From: Edaphobacter flagellatus
GTDB taxonomy: Bacteria > Acidobacteriota > Terriglobia > Terriglobales > Acidobacteriaceae
Direction: 5' to 3'
NCBI RefSeq assembly: GCF_025264665.1
Contig: NZ_CP073697.1
Span: 2,294,001-2,358,000 of the forward strand
DNA: 64,000 bases
In this document: positions 1 to 8,460 of the stretch, one piece after another
Layout: each line of letters starts with the position of its first letter
How positions within the stretch are numbered: position 1 is the stretch's first letter
Notes under the pieces: model-generated
What the model saw: only the letters and a program-made list of their open reading frames with translations
The model's database searches: none
What the model was told of the DNA's origin: nothing
Position numbers and translations under genes: made by a program

Positions 1-1345
1 ACTCCGGCGCATCGCCACCCGCAGCACGCCACTCTCTCCACTTGCGCGTCGGATCGTCATCCGGATCAGGCGTCTCCTGCGTGGGCCTGATCGCCTCCGG
101 CACATGCCGCAGATTCACGCGAATGCGCGTCCACGTCGACGAGCTGCCGCGCATCGAATCCACCAGCACATCGTCCACAGCAAGCAGAGCAGCCGCTTCC
201 GGATACTTCGCCTTCCAACGCTCCAGCCCTGCCAGCGCCTCATCCTTCTTCGTCGAGTTCGCAATCACAAGAAGCGGCATCTTCGACTGACGCCGCTTCG
301 GCGCATCGCTCTGCGCATCTCCATCCGCAGCACTCTTTTTCTTCGCACGCGAAGGAGCAACACGCGGAGCCTCGCCCTCCATCTTGCGAAAGTGTGGCGG
401 CCACGGAGCATCGCCCAACCCTGCGGCCTCATCGCGTGCCGCCAACTCCAGCAGCGCCTCCAGCGATCCTGCATGCTCATCCATCGCGGCATGCGGATCA
501 CCCTTCGCCGCAAACCGCTTCGGTACCGTGAAGATCGTGAACTCTGCCGGATCGCACTGCATCACCTCATCCCACTCCAGCGGAGTCGACACGCGCGCAT
601 CCGGCAGCGGACGCACCGAGTACGCCGAGCACGTCGTCCTGTCCTTCGCATTCTGGTTGTAATCCAGAAAGACACCGTGCCGCTCCTCCTTCCACCACTT
701 CGAACTCGCCAGCTGCGGTACGCGCCTCTCCACCGCACGCGACAACGCAATCGCCGCACGGCGCACCTCCGTAAACGTCCATCGCGGCTCGATACGCACA
801 TTCACATGCATCCCGCGTGAGCCGCTCGTCTTCGGCCAGCCGCGCAGACCCACTTCCTCCAGCTGTGCCTTCACCTCCATCGCCACGCGACGCACATCGT
901 CCCAGCCCACGCCGGGAATCGGATCGAGATCGACACGCAACTCATCCGGATGATCCAGATCGCCCGTGCGCACCGGATGCGGATGCAGCTCCATGCATCC
1001 CAGGTTGACGATCCACGCCAGCCCCGCCGCATCGTCGACAACGATCTCTTCCGCGGTGCGTCCCGATGGAAACGACAGCGTCACCGAACGCATCCACGCG
1101 GGCCGGTCGCTTGGCGCACGCTTCTGATAGAACGGCTCCGCCTCCGCACCATTCACAAATCGCTTCAGCACCACAGGCCTGTCGCGAATTCCCTGCAACG
1201 CGCCCGGAGCAACACTGAGGTAATAACGCACCAGATCAAGCTTCGTCACCCGCACCTGTTGCGAAAAATACAGCTTGCCCGGATGCGTCACGCGCACCTC
1301 GCGCCCGTCGATGGAAAGAATCTCCGCTGCTTCGTCTGCGCTCAC
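1..1345 (-). CDS. LigD-type DNA polymerase/primase domain protein (C-terminus beyond window)
   Basis: This is an archaeo-eukaryotic primase-type polymerase of the LigD POL family, which fills and extends ends during bacterial non-homologous end joining. In the 448 codons visible, the catalytic carboxylates appear as DLDP (D139, D141) and a third Asp at D228 in FLDYNQN. The S-x-x-x-G-x-H nucleotide-binding motif is SGSRGMH at 174-180. The POL fold fills about residues 1-300. A Lys/Arg-rich linker and a further segment that I do not recognise follow and run out of the window. No ligase or phosphoesterase domain lies N-terminal to it. The GTG start at 1345 is the first start after an in-frame TAG, with no strong ribosome binding site. 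Ku is not in the window. Confidence 0.85.
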   Translation of the reverse strand, partial: MSADEAAEILSIDGREVRVTHPGKLYFSQQVRVTKLDLVRYYLSVAPGALQGIRDRPVVLKRFVNGAEAEPFYQKRAPSDRPAWMRSVTLSFPSGRTAEEIVVDDAAGLAWIVNLGCMELHPHPVRTGDLDHPDELRVDLDPIPGVGWDDVRRVAMEVKAQLEEVGLRGWPKTSGSRGMHVNVRIEPRWTFTEVRRAAIALSRAVERRVPQLASSKWWKEERHGVFLDYNQNAKDRTTCSAYSVRPLPDARVSTPLEWDEVMQCDPAEFTIFTVPKRFAAKGDPHAAMDEHAGSLEALLELAARDEAAGLGDAPWPPHFRKMEGEAPRVAPSRAKKKSAADGDAQSDAPKRRQSKMPLLVIANSTKKDEALAGLERWKAKYPEAAALLAVDDVLVDSMRGSSSTWTRIRVNLRHVPEAIRPTQETPDPDDDPTRKWREWRAAGGDAPE

Positions 1346-1491
1346 GCAAACAGCCTATACCGGCCTTGAGCCCCCAGGATAGTTCGAGGCGATGCGCATC
1401 GATGACGAAAGATTTAATTCACCGCACAGGGAACCTTTTGATGATCCCCGGGGTCTAAACCCATGCTTCACCGGAAAGGATTCAAGCGCGC

Positions 1492-2982
1492 ATGCGTCAT
1501 AATCTTCTGCCCTCCCTTGCACTCACTCTTGCAGCCACATCTTTCGCACAACAATCTGCCTCGACCTCACCAACCGCGCTCACCATCTACAACCAGGACT
1601 TCGCCGTCGCACGCACCACCGTGCCGCTCGACCTGAAGACAGGCAACAACGAAGTGCTCACCACCAGCGTCACCAGCCAGCTCGAGCCCGACTCCGTCGT
1701 CCTGCGCGATCCCTCCAGCCACAACGCCTTCACCATCGCCGAACAGAACTACGACGCAGGCGTCGTCACCCAGCAATGGCTGCTCGAAAAGTACGAAGGC
1801 AAGACCATCGACTTTCAGCTTCAACCTGCAACCCGCTACGGCACCGAGTCCGGCCAGCCCCATGAGCTTCCCGCAAAGATCATCCAGGGCCGCATCATCC
1901 GCGCAGGCGAAAACCCACTCATCGAAGTCGATGGCCGCATGCAGTTCCAGCTTCCCGGCACGCCGTTGTTCCCCGCCACCACCGACGGCTTACTCCTCAA
2001 GCCTACGTTGCGCTGGCAGATCTACGCACCCAAGGCCGCAAACTTCCCCGCCGAACTCGCCTACATCACCCACGGTCTCAGCTGGCAGGCCAACTACAAC
2101 ATCGTCCTTCCCGAAAGCTCCACCACCGCTGCATCCGAGCTCGCCGACGTCCTCGGCTGGGTCACCATCAACAACAACTCCGGCACCGACTTTCCGCAAA
2201 CCACCATCCAGCTCATGGCCGGTGATGTCGCGAAGGTGCAGCAGTTCAGAGGTCGAGCTTATGGTGCAGGTGTCGCCGGCAACTTGGCCATGGCAGAAGT
2301 AGCGGCCCCACCACCCGAAGTCACCCAACAAGCCTTCGACGACTTCCACCTCTACGACCTGCACCGCACCGTCGCCCTGCGCAACAGCGAGACCAAACAG
2401 ATACAGTTCATCGAAGCCTCCAAAGTCACCGTTGAGCGCACCTACCAATACGAGGGCAATGCCCTCTACCAACCCATCTATCTCGGCTTCCACAACGTCC
2501 AGCCGGACTACGGCCTGACCGGCAACAAGCGCGTCACCATCCAGCAGGAGATCAAAAACTCCGACTCCAACCATCTCGGCATGCCCCTGCCCGCCGGACG
2601 TCTGCGTCTTTATCGCCGCGACTCCACCGGCCAGATGCAGTTCGTCGGCGAAAACAACATCCAGCACACGCCCGCCGAACAGACCGTCAAAGTCACCAGC
2701 GGCAACGCCTTCGATCTCACCGGCTCACGCAAGCAGACCGACTTCCACACCGACACCCGCGCCCACACCATCGACGAAAGCTTCGAGATCACGCTCTCCA
2801 ACCAGAAGACGCAGCCCGTCACCATCCACGCCATCGAGCACCTGCACCGCGCGCAGAACTGGCAGGTCACCGCCAAATCCGCCGACTACACCAAGCGCGA
2901 CAGCAACACCATCGACTTCCCCATCACCGTTCCCGCCAAGGGAGAAACGACTTTCACCTACACCGTGCACTACACCTGGTAA
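1492..2982 (+). CDS. Secreted DUF4139 domain protein
   Basis: A 496-residue protein with a signal peptide ending near residue 19 (LAATSFA-QQ). The rest resembles DUF4139 proteins: a beta-rich N-terminus (ALTIYNQDFAVAR), a middle HGLSWQANYNIVLP strand pair, and a C-terminus with ITLSNQKTQPVTI and TFTYTVHYTW. The family's biochemical function is unknown; members are exported and widespread in Acidobacteriota. An AAAGGA ribosome binding site lies about 12 bases before the ATG. The gene stands alone and converges on the M28 peptidase gene, with a shared terminator between them. Family assignment is good; function is not known. Confidence 0.8.
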   Translation: MRHNLLPSLALTLAATSFAQQSASTSPTALTIYNQDFAVARTTVPLDLKTGNNEVLTTSVTSQLEPDSVVLRDPSSHNAFTIAEQNYDAGVVTQQWLLEKYEGKTIDFQLQPATRYGTESGQPHELPAKIIQGRIIRAGENPLIEVDGRMQFQLPGTPLFPATTDGLLLKPTLRWQIYAPKAANFPAELAYITHGLSWQANYNIVLPESSTTAASELADVLGWVTINNNSGTDFPQTTIQLMAGDVAKVQQFRGRAYGAGVAGNLAMAEVAAPPPEVTQQAFDDFHLYDLHRTVALRNSETKQIQFIEASKVTVERTYQYEGNALYQPIYLGFHNVQPDYGLTGNKRVTIQQEIKNSDSNHLGMPLPAGRLRLYRRDSTGQMQFVGENNIQHTPAEQTVKVTSGNAFDLTGSRKQTDFHTDTRAHTIDESFEITLSNQKTQPVTIHAIEHLHRAQNWQVTAKSADYTKRDSNTIDFPITVPAKGETTFTYTVHYTW

Positions 2983-3001
2983 ACAAAATGCCGTGCAAAA
3001 A

Positions 3002-3032
3002 AAGCGGCGAGAGCATCAAGCTCTCGCCGCTT
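3002..3032. terminator. Bidirectional intrinsic terminator
   Basis: Perfect 13-base-pair stem (3002-3014 with 3020-3032) and a five-base loop ATCAA. A run of seven A on the left gives a U tract for minus-strand transcripts. It sits between the convergent DUF4139 and M28 peptidase genes and probably ends both, mainly the minus-strand one. Confidence 0.8.
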
Positions 3033-3049
3033 CATTTGCACCTCAGCAG

Positions 3050-4804
3050 TTACTTCTCCGCATTCGGATAAATCCCCTCAATCGGAGCCGACCTCTGCTT
3101 ATCCAGCTCCGGATGCGGGAACGGCTTGCGTGGCATCATCTGCTCGCGCTCGCTCGTGTTGTACAGGAAGATCGCCTCCACCACCGCGGCCTGCTTCAGA
3201 TCGTCCTCATGCAGACGATCGAACGTATCCATGTTCGAGTGGTGTGTGCGCGTCTCATAATCCATATCGTCCTGGATGTACTGGAAGCCCGGCAGGCCCA
3301 CCGCATCGAACGAAAGATGATCCGTGCCGCCGGTGTTGCGATTCGTAATCGTCGTAACACCGAGGTCCTTCAGTGGAGCGATCCACTGCGCGAAGATCGG
3401 CCCGATCGCGAAATTCTCCTGCGTATACACGCCGCGCACTTTGCCCGTGCCGTTATCCAGGTTGTAGTACGCATCCAGCGTCTCCCACTCCTTCGTCGTG
3501 TTCAGCTTGCCCTTCGAGCGCAGGAAGCTCGGCATGCTCGCCGGATCCGGATGCTCCGGCTCCGCAAACGTACCGAAGTGCTGTTTCACATAACCCTGCG
3601 AGCCATACAGCCCCTGCTCCTCGCCCGACCACAGCGCGATACGGATCGTGCGCTTCGGCTTCACGCCCAGCGCCTTCAGAATGCGCACGGCCTCCATCGC
3701 AACCACCGAGCCCGCAGCATTGTCCGTCGCGCCCGTGCCTGCAATCCAGCTATCCAGATGTCCGCCGACCATCACCACCTGGTCCTTCAGCTTCGGATCC
3801 GTCCCCGGAATCTCCGCCACCGTATCGAAGCCATGTTCGTGATCGCCCGTGACCTTCGTCTCGATGTTTACTTCCAACGTGACCGGCACCTTGTGCTCCA
3901 GCAGCCTGGCAATGCGGTTGTAGTTCTCAACGATCATCGGCCCGTTAGGAATCGTGATCGCGTTCTCCCTCTTCTGCGCACTCAACGCCAGGTTCGCAGT
4001 ATTGTCGTCGAAGATGATTCCTGTGCCGCCGCCCTTTCCTCCATCGCGCGACGGAGTAATGATGGCCACCACACCTTCATCCGCCATCAGCTTCAGCGCC
4101 GCCGCGCGCAGCTCGTACACCTTGCGGCGACGTTCGAGCAACGCTTTGTAGTCGGGGCCACCCTTCAGCTCCGCCGATTCCATCTCCTTCAGCTCTGCTT
4201 CCGTATAACGGCTGAACAGTGCCTTATCGAGATCCGGCGTCGTGCGGATCGCTCCAAACAACACGATCTTGCCCTTCAGCTTGCCCTTGAACTGATCCAG
4301 GTCCTTCATGTCGGTCAGGTTCATCAACACCGCTTCGCCCGTCACCGGACCGCTGGTCGAAGGCGACCACGGCGCCGCCTGCATCCACAGCGGAGCCGTA
4401 TCCGGCGCAATCATCCTCGCCGTCGTGCCAATCTGCTGCCAGCCCATACCGAACTCGCCCCAGTCCTCCAGGTGCGCATTCTCAAGACCCACCTTCGTCA
4501 GCGTGTCGCGCGTCCACTCGTTCGCCTTCTTCATGTTCGGCGAACCCGTCAGGCGCGGCCCAATGCCATTCGTCAACGCGTCGGCAAACTCCATCACGTG
4601 CGAGTGCATGAAGCCCTCCTCGCGAATCCGCGCATACATCGTCAGGTCGAGGTTCTCGGTCGCAGGCTGCGGCCCATAGTAAGAAGGTGTCGCCGCGACA
4701 GGCTCTTTCGTGGCCTTCTTGTCAGCGGCAAGCGTAGGTAGGGTGAGCGTCGCTGCAGCAGCCGCAAAGCAGCTCCAGCACGCAACGGTGCGTACAAATG
4801 TCAT
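3050..4804 (-). CDS. Secreted M28 family metallopeptidase
   Basis: A 584-residue exported zinc aminopeptidase/carboxypeptidase-like enzyme. The signal peptide covers about residues 1-27 (cleavage after LPTLA). Metal-site motifs of the M28 family are GGHLDSW (H349, D351), GATDNAAG (D361), WSGEEQGLYGS (E395/E396), an Asp in YNLDNGTG and a late His in THHSNMDTFD. A PA-type insert occupies roughly residues 150-310, the usual layout for larger M28 enzymes. It probably degrades peptides in the periplasm or outside the cell. It is monocistronic and ends at the shared terminator. The ATG at 4804 begins directly with the signal peptide. Substrate specificity cannot be read from the sequence. Confidence 0.92.
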   Translation of the reverse strand: MTFVRTVACWSCFAAAAATLTLPTLAADKKATKEPVAATPSYYGPQPATENLDLTMYARIREEGFMHSHVMEFADALTNGIGPRLTGSPNMKKANEWTRDTLTKVGLENAHLEDWGEFGMGWQQIGTTARMIAPDTAPLWMQAAPWSPSTSGPVTGEAVLMNLTDMKDLDQFKGKLKGKIVLFGAIRTTPDLDKALFSRYTEAELKEMESAELKGGPDYKALLERRRKVYELRAAALKLMADEGVVAIITPSRDGGKGGGTGIIFDDNTANLALSAQKRENAITIPNGPMIVENYNRIARLLEHKVPVTLEVNIETKVTGDHEHGFDTVAEIPGTDPKLKDQVVMVGGHLDSWIAGTGATDNAAGSVVAMEAVRILKALGVKPKRTIRIALWSGEEQGLYGSQGYVKQHFGTFAEPEHPDPASMPSFLRSKGKLNTTKEWETLDAYYNLDNGTGKVRGVYTQENFAIGPIFAQWIAPLKDLGVTTITNRNTGGTDHLSFDAVGLPGFQYIQDDMDYETRTHHSNMDTFDRLHEDDLKQAAVVEAIFLYNTSEREQMMPRKPFPHPELDKQRSAPIEGIYPNAEK

Positions 4805-4988
4805 GCGTTATGGTCCTCCACAAGTGGGTAAGCCTTTTCTGAATATCGAAGGATAGCAGAATGCTGTCCCCAGGCGGGCTGGAACCAGACTTCACTCCGA
4901 TAGTCGTGACATACCGCAGGCGACAGAGAGGCTCCCTATCGCAGCTCGATCGCAGGATGTGGCCTTTCGAAACGAAGCTCGAACCGCA

Positions 4989-5252
4989 CTAAATCCGCGT
5001 GCGCACCACAACGCCATTCCCCGCCGACAACTGGCTGCTGATCACATCGATCTTGTGGTCCGGCACACCAAGCCGCCGCAGCACCCGCTTCGCCCGCGGC
5101 CAGCTCTCGCAGATCACCGGCTCGGTCTCACCCTCCGAAGTCAGTTCGAATCCCTGCTCCGTCAGCCGCAGAACAACCGAGCTGTTCCTCTGCAGCATCG
5201 AGTTCGCCGCTACGCTACGAATACGTGTCTGTTCCCCACTATGCATCGACAT
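4989..5252 (-). CDS. Small hypothetical protein, 87 aa
   Basis: I do not recognise the family. The ATG at 5252 is preferred over one 20 codons upstream because GAGGAG lies nine bases before it. The product is soluble, with an N-terminal segment rich in Arg/Ser and a C-terminal half (PRAKRVLRRLGVPDHKID) that reads like a small helical domain followed by beta-strand-like VVVRTRI. No membrane segment or signal peptide. It stands alone between the M28 gene and a repeat-bearing spacer. A clear ribosome binding site and natural amino-acid composition argue that it is translated. Confidence 0.55.
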   Translation of the reverse strand: MSMHSGEQTRIRSVAANSMLQRNSSVVLRLTEQGFELTSEGETEPVICESWPRAKRVLRRLGVPDHKIDVISSQLSAGNGVVVRTRI

Positions 5253-5626
5253 GGTCTTCAGCTCCTCTATCGCGAGCTTCCACCTTAGCTCCAGCCACCT
5301 CCCATTTCCCATCCCACAATCGAGCTAGTCCGTATCGGCGAAATCCGCGATGCACCGTCAAGCCATGTCATTCTGAGCGGCCTCGGCGGCGTCTCTGCAC
5401 GCAAAGATGGAGTCGGTCTCTGCACGCGAAGATGAAATCGAAAGAACCTGCATTTTTCCAGAATGCTCCCCAAACATTCCGACCCACACAAACCCGGCAC
5501 ACGCGCTCCTGCACATCGGCTGCCTCCTATCGGAGCAGCCCTGTCATCACACAGGCGATGTCGGCCTTCGACCGGAAGCTCGAACCACACGCACAAATTC
5601 GCCTGCAGCATGAGAAAATCTCCCTC
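5253..5626. repeat. Intergenic stretch with dispersed-repeat remnants
   Basis: No convincing gene. It contains GTCATTCTGAGCGG (5367-5380), which resembles the end of the inverted-repeat element at 55211-55329 (GCCATCCTGAGCGA). It also has a 19-base direct repeat with one mismatch (5391-5409 and 5416-5434, period 25). A CCAGAATGCTC segment near 5458-5468 may be the decayed opposite end. It looks like a degraded small dispersed element; similarity to other genomic copies was not tested. Confidence 0.45.
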
Positions 5627-5830
5627 ATGAGTGATTTCATCCCCCAGAAGCCCAGCGGCGTAAAGATCGGCGGCCTCAGCCCCAAAGCACAGAAGCTCCA
5701 GGCCCTCCGCGAAAAGATGGCCCAGCAAAAGAGCGGCGACAAAAACTTCGCTGCCTCCGGCAACGGCCCCAAGGCCAAGCCCTCCTCCGCACCCAACAAG
5801 AAGACCAGCTTCCAGCGCAAAGCCACCTAG
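5627..5830 (+). CDS. Small basic protein, 67 aa
   Basis: A short Lys/Gln-rich protein beginning MSDFIPQKPSG and ending KTSFQRKAT. It is polar, low in hydrophobic residues and probably largely disordered, with one possible helix (PKAQKLQALREKMAQQ). No recognised domain, no ribosome binding site close to the ATG. The open frame extends further upstream, but that part is Arg/Pro/Thr-rich repeat sequence and does not look coding, so the internal ATG is chosen. The composition after 5627 differs sharply from the upstream reading frame, which supports a real small gene. Function unknown. Confidence 0.45.
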   Translation: MSDFIPQKPSGVKIGGLSPKAQKLQALREKMAQQKSGDKNFAASGNGPKAKPSSAPNKKTSFQRKAT

Positions 5831-6092
5831 GATCTGGCGCTATCGGAACCGCAGCGCGGTCACCGGACCACCGCTCTGCCGAAGGCTCGGGGGGTTCCCG
5901 ACGAGCTTGCTCGTTGGGGGTGAGAGGCTCGTATGGAGCCGCAGCCGGAACGCTCAGGCCAAAAAGTGGAGCAAAAACGCCTGTCAAGCCCCCGGAATTC
6001 GTAACCTGCTCATTCCAAAACAAATAAACCCCAAAAAATCTGCCGATTAGTTTCCCTCGCTTCGCTACACTTAAATCAGCAAACAAAACAGA

Positions 6093-6115
6093 AGCCCCGG
6101 CACAAAGCCGGGGCT
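6093..6115 (-). terminator. Hairpin inside repeat copy A
   Basis: Nine-base-pair GC-rich stem (6093-6101 with 6107-6115) with five-base loop. On the minus strand it is followed by CTGTTTTGTTT, a broken U tract. The equivalent hairpin in the copy after dnaB is followed by six T. Confidence 0.65.
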
Positions 6116-6222
6116 AACTCATTCAGAATCAATATTTTTAGGGTTAACTTCCTTGCCTTGAATATTTTAGCCTGTGCAAATCGCATAAGCCGAACAAAAC
6201 AAGGGCCTTACAAAACTATAAA

Positions 6223-6243
6223 GGGGGAGGGGGTCCCTCCCCC
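6223..6243 (-). terminator. Hairpin after the SelA-like gene
   Basis: Perfect nine-base-pair stem GGGGGAGGG/CCCTCCCCC with a three-base loop, starting 11 bases after the stop codon on the minus strand and followed by TTTATAG. A plausible first terminator of the ridA/selA-like unit. The dnaB copy keeps only the C-rich arm. Confidence 0.55.
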
Positions 6244-6254
6244 GGTCCACCCGC

Positions 6255-7619
6255 TTAAGCCTTCTTCGCCGTTGAGAAAATCTCGACCAGCCGGTCGGCG
6301 ATGTACTTATCTTCTCCGTCCTTCAGCTGCCACATCGCAAACCCGAACGTCGTCGGGTCCTGCTGACGGCGGCGACGCTGTTCCGGCGGATGCGCCGGAG
6401 CATCCGGATTGCGGCCGCGCATACCCGCAGCATCCGCATTCATGCTGCCGATGCCCACCGGCTTCGTCTCCGCCAGCGCCTTCATCACATCCTGCGCTGT
6501 CAGGCTCGTCTTCGTCTGGTCGATCTTCCAGCTGTAGTGCGGAGTCACATTGCCCAGCGCATTCGGGTTGAACTGGCGTGGCAGAGCCGTCACGCCAAAC
6601 TTCGCCACCGCCTTCGAGATCACCTCGGCGCGCGCGTCGTAGCTCCGGATCACCGCGTCGTAGTCCTGCTCGACGAACATCTCGATCGCCTTCAGCGCAG
6701 CGAAGATCTGTTCTTTGCCCACCTTGCTCGAGCGGCCGATGCGATCCTCCTGCGGGCTCATGTTCATCTGCGCCCAGCGGATCAGCTTCTCCTTGCCGAA
6801 CAGGAAGCCCGTCGACTGCGGACCGCAGATATCCTTGCCGCCCGAGAACGCCACGAAGTCCCAGCCCTGCGCCGGATACTCCCACAGCCGCTCCTTCGGC
6901 GGAACGTCGGCCGAAGCATCGTTGAAGGTGTAGATGCCCGCCTTCCGCGCAATCTCGATCATCTCCGGCCCGGAAACCTTACCGCCGTCCGACTGGATGT
7001 TGATGAAGTGCATCGCCAGCGTCTTGTCGTTGATGGCGTTGATCATCTGGTCCTTCGTCTCCACCTCGACCAGCTTCACGCCGGTCTGCCGCACCTGGTG
7101 ATCGAAGTTGTTGCGATGCGCCTTCTGGATGATGACCTCGGTCTTCGGAAAGCCCGTCAGGTCAGGACAAGCCTTCATGCGCGGCTCCAGGTCCTCAGTC
7201 AGCATTCCGGCATAAGCCACGACAATACCCGCAGCCACACCGCCCGTCACCAGGCCCGTATAACCCTCGGGAAGCTTGCACAGCTTCTGCAGGAAGCGGC
7301 CCGCCGCGACCTCAAGCTCGTTGATCATCACGAAGTGCTGGTTGCCCTGACGCATCAGCTCCATCACTTCGGGCTTCATCACCGAGCCACCGATCACCGT
7401 CACCGTACCAACGATGTTCACCAGAGGCGTCACACCCAGTTCGGCGTAGATATCGCCCGTCGAGCCCAGGCCCGACTTGATCGGGACGATCGCATGACCG
7501 TCGACGCCCGGCTTCTCGTCCTTCTTCTTCTGGGCCACGGCCGCTTGTGGGGCTAACAGGCTGCCCGTGGCAGCTCCGAGGGTCGACAGAAACGACCGGC
7601 GATTCCACTTCAGGTTCAT
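6255..7619 (-). CDS. Tat-exported SelA/DgaE-like PLP-dependent enzyme
   Basis: A 454-residue fold-type I PLP enzyme related to selenocysteine synthase (SelA) and D-glucosaminate-6-phosphate ammonia-lyase (DgaE). The PLP-binding lysine is K262 in AFSGGKDICGPQSTG, the pyridine-nitrogen Asp is D234 in FNDASADV, and a glycine-rich TGGVAAG lies at 125-131. The N-terminus carries a twin-arginine signal (NRRSFLS, hydrophobic core to about residue 25, AVA-Q cleavage), so the enzyme is predicted to act in the periplasm. A true SelA is cytosolic, so a tRNA role is unlikely. Near the C-terminus there is an Arg/Pro/Gln-rich insert before the last helices. It is the second gene after ridA (60-base gap). 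Likely a beta-elimination/ammonia-lyase on an amino sugar or amino acid; substrate unknown. Confidence 0.82.
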   Translation of the reverse strand: MNLKWNRRSFLSTLGAATGSLLAPQAAVAQKKKDEKPGVDGHAIVPIKSGLGSTGDIYAELGVTPLVNIVGTVTVIGGSVMKPEVMELMRQGNQHFVMINELEVAAGRFLQKLCKLPEGYTGLVTGGVAAGIVVAYAGMLTEDLEPRMKACPDLTGFPKTEVIIQKAHRNNFDHQVRQTGVKLVEVETKDQMINAINDKTLAMHFINIQSDGGKVSGPEMIEIARKAGIYTFNDASADVPPKERLWEYPAQGWDFVAFSGGKDICGPQSTGFLFGKEKLIRWAQMNMSPQEDRIGRSSKVGKEQIFAALKAIEMFVEQDYDAVIRSYDARAEVISKAVAKFGVTALPRQFNPNALGNVTPHYSWKIDQTKTSLTAQDVMKALAETKPVGIGSMNADAAGMRGRNPDAPAHPPEQRRRRQQDPTTFGFAMWQLKDGEDKYIADRLVEIFSTAKKA

Positions 7620-7679
7620 TGCACTATCCCTTTCCTAATCCTTCTGCTCGTTGTCCTGCTGCAAACCTTCTTGAAAAGC

Positions 7680-8243
7680 TCAAACTCCCGCAGGCGGCTT
7701 CGGAGCCGGAGGAGCAGGCGGATTCACCACCTGTGCGCTGCCGACAAACTCGACCAGCGAATCGCCCGGAATCCACTCCACCGCCATGCACGCACGCGCC
7801 GGAGCCTTACCGGGCGAGAAGTACGTTCCATAAATCTTGTTCAGCGCGTCATACTGTGCCTTGTGCGCATCGAAACGCGCCTTGCCCGTCGGCATCGGAA
7901 TCGAATCCGCATGCGGCAGGCAGATGAACACCTGCATGTTAAGAATATTGTCCATCGTCGAGCCGTTCCGCTCCAGCGAACGCTTCAGCGCGTCCATCGA
8001 GCGCGTCACATGCTTCTCAAACGGATCGGTCACCAGAACGTGGTCCTCGCGCCCGTACCCATCGTTCGAACCCGTGCCAGAGAAGTAGAAGATGCCGTTA
8101 TGCGTGTGATTTCCGCCACGCCCGCTCGGTACGGGAGGCGTAGCCGGCGCCGCCTGCTGTCCGAAGAGCTTCGTGCCGCCCATCACGGCCGCTGCCAGAG
8201 ATGCTGCCTTACCAAAAAAACGACGCCTGGAACTGATCTCCAT
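7680..8243 (-). CDS. Tat-exported RidA family protein
   Basis: A 187-residue RidA/YjgF protein. RidA members hydrolyse reactive enamine/imine products of PLP enzymes to keto acids and ammonia. The family signature PARACMAVEWIPGDSLVEF is at 148-166, with the key arginine at R150 conserved. Unlike ordinary RidA (about 130 residues, cytosolic) it has an N-terminal twin-arginine signal (SSRRRFFGKAASL) and a Pro/Ala-rich tail. It is the first gene of a unit with the SelA-like enzyme, which fits a periplasmic lyase/deaminase pair. The ATG at 8243 starts directly with the signal. Confidence 0.88.
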   Translation of the reverse strand: MEISSRRRFFGKAASLAAAVMGGTKLFGQQAAPATPPVPSGRGGNHTHNGIFYFSGTGSNDGYGREDHVLVTDPFEKHVTRSMDALKRSLERNGSTMDNILNMQVFICLPHADSIPMPTGKARFDAHKAQYDALNKIYGTYFSPGKAPARACMAVEWIPGDSLVEFVGSAQVVNPPAPPAPKPPAGV

Positions 8244-8373
8244 GCTTTCCTCCTCGCAAAATCCGGTTATGCGCCAGAAGATTCAAGCCGCAGACGCTTC
8301 CCTGCAACGGAGAAACCTGCAGAAGCGGCCACGAAAACCCGCTTACGGCCTTAGCGCGCACAAAAGTGTGACC

Positions 8374-8393
8374 GAATCATACGGGTACGATTC
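8374..8393. promoter_or_regulatory. Imperfect palindrome upstream of ridA
   Basis: GAATCATACGGGTACGATTC has dyad symmetry at 14 of 20 positions. It lies about 130 bases upstream of the ridA start, in the 217-base spacer before the next gene. It may be an operator; no regulator gene is adjacent. Confidence 0.3.
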
Positions 8394-8460
8394 ATCGATT
8401 GACTACGGACAAATGACATAGCTGCAACGCTCTGCGGCTTAAAACCGTTGGCAATTTCGG

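Larger units (their letters stand above)
5925..6250 (-). repeat. Dispersed intergenic element, copy A (3' flank of the SelA-like gene)
   Basis: Read on the minus strand this begins about five bases after the SelA-like stop codon. Its parts are a C-rich tract, the box GGCTTATGCGATTTGCACAG (6191-6172), an AT-rich block with CTAAAAATATTGATTC, a hairpin AGCCCCGGC/GCCGGGGCT (6093-6115), GAAACTAATCGGCA (6054-6041) and GGGGGCTTGACAG (5993-5981). The same parts occur in the same order after dnaB (50582-50875), with the 20-base box identical, and partly at 25500-25640. It has no open reading frame. It could be a mobile 3'-flank/terminator element or carry a small RNA. Confidence 0.75.

Noticed and set aside
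104..820. Plus-strand open frame of 238 codons
   Set aside because: It is antisense to the LigD-type polymerase, whose catalytic motifs are intact on the minus strand. The product is Arg-rich shadow sequence.
2993..4741. Plus-strand open frame of 582 codons
   Set aside because: It lies opposite the M28 peptidase gene. Its product is almost purely Arg/His/Leu-rich, with no recognisable motif, while the minus strand carries complete M28 catalytic motifs. Long antisense frames are expected at this GC content.
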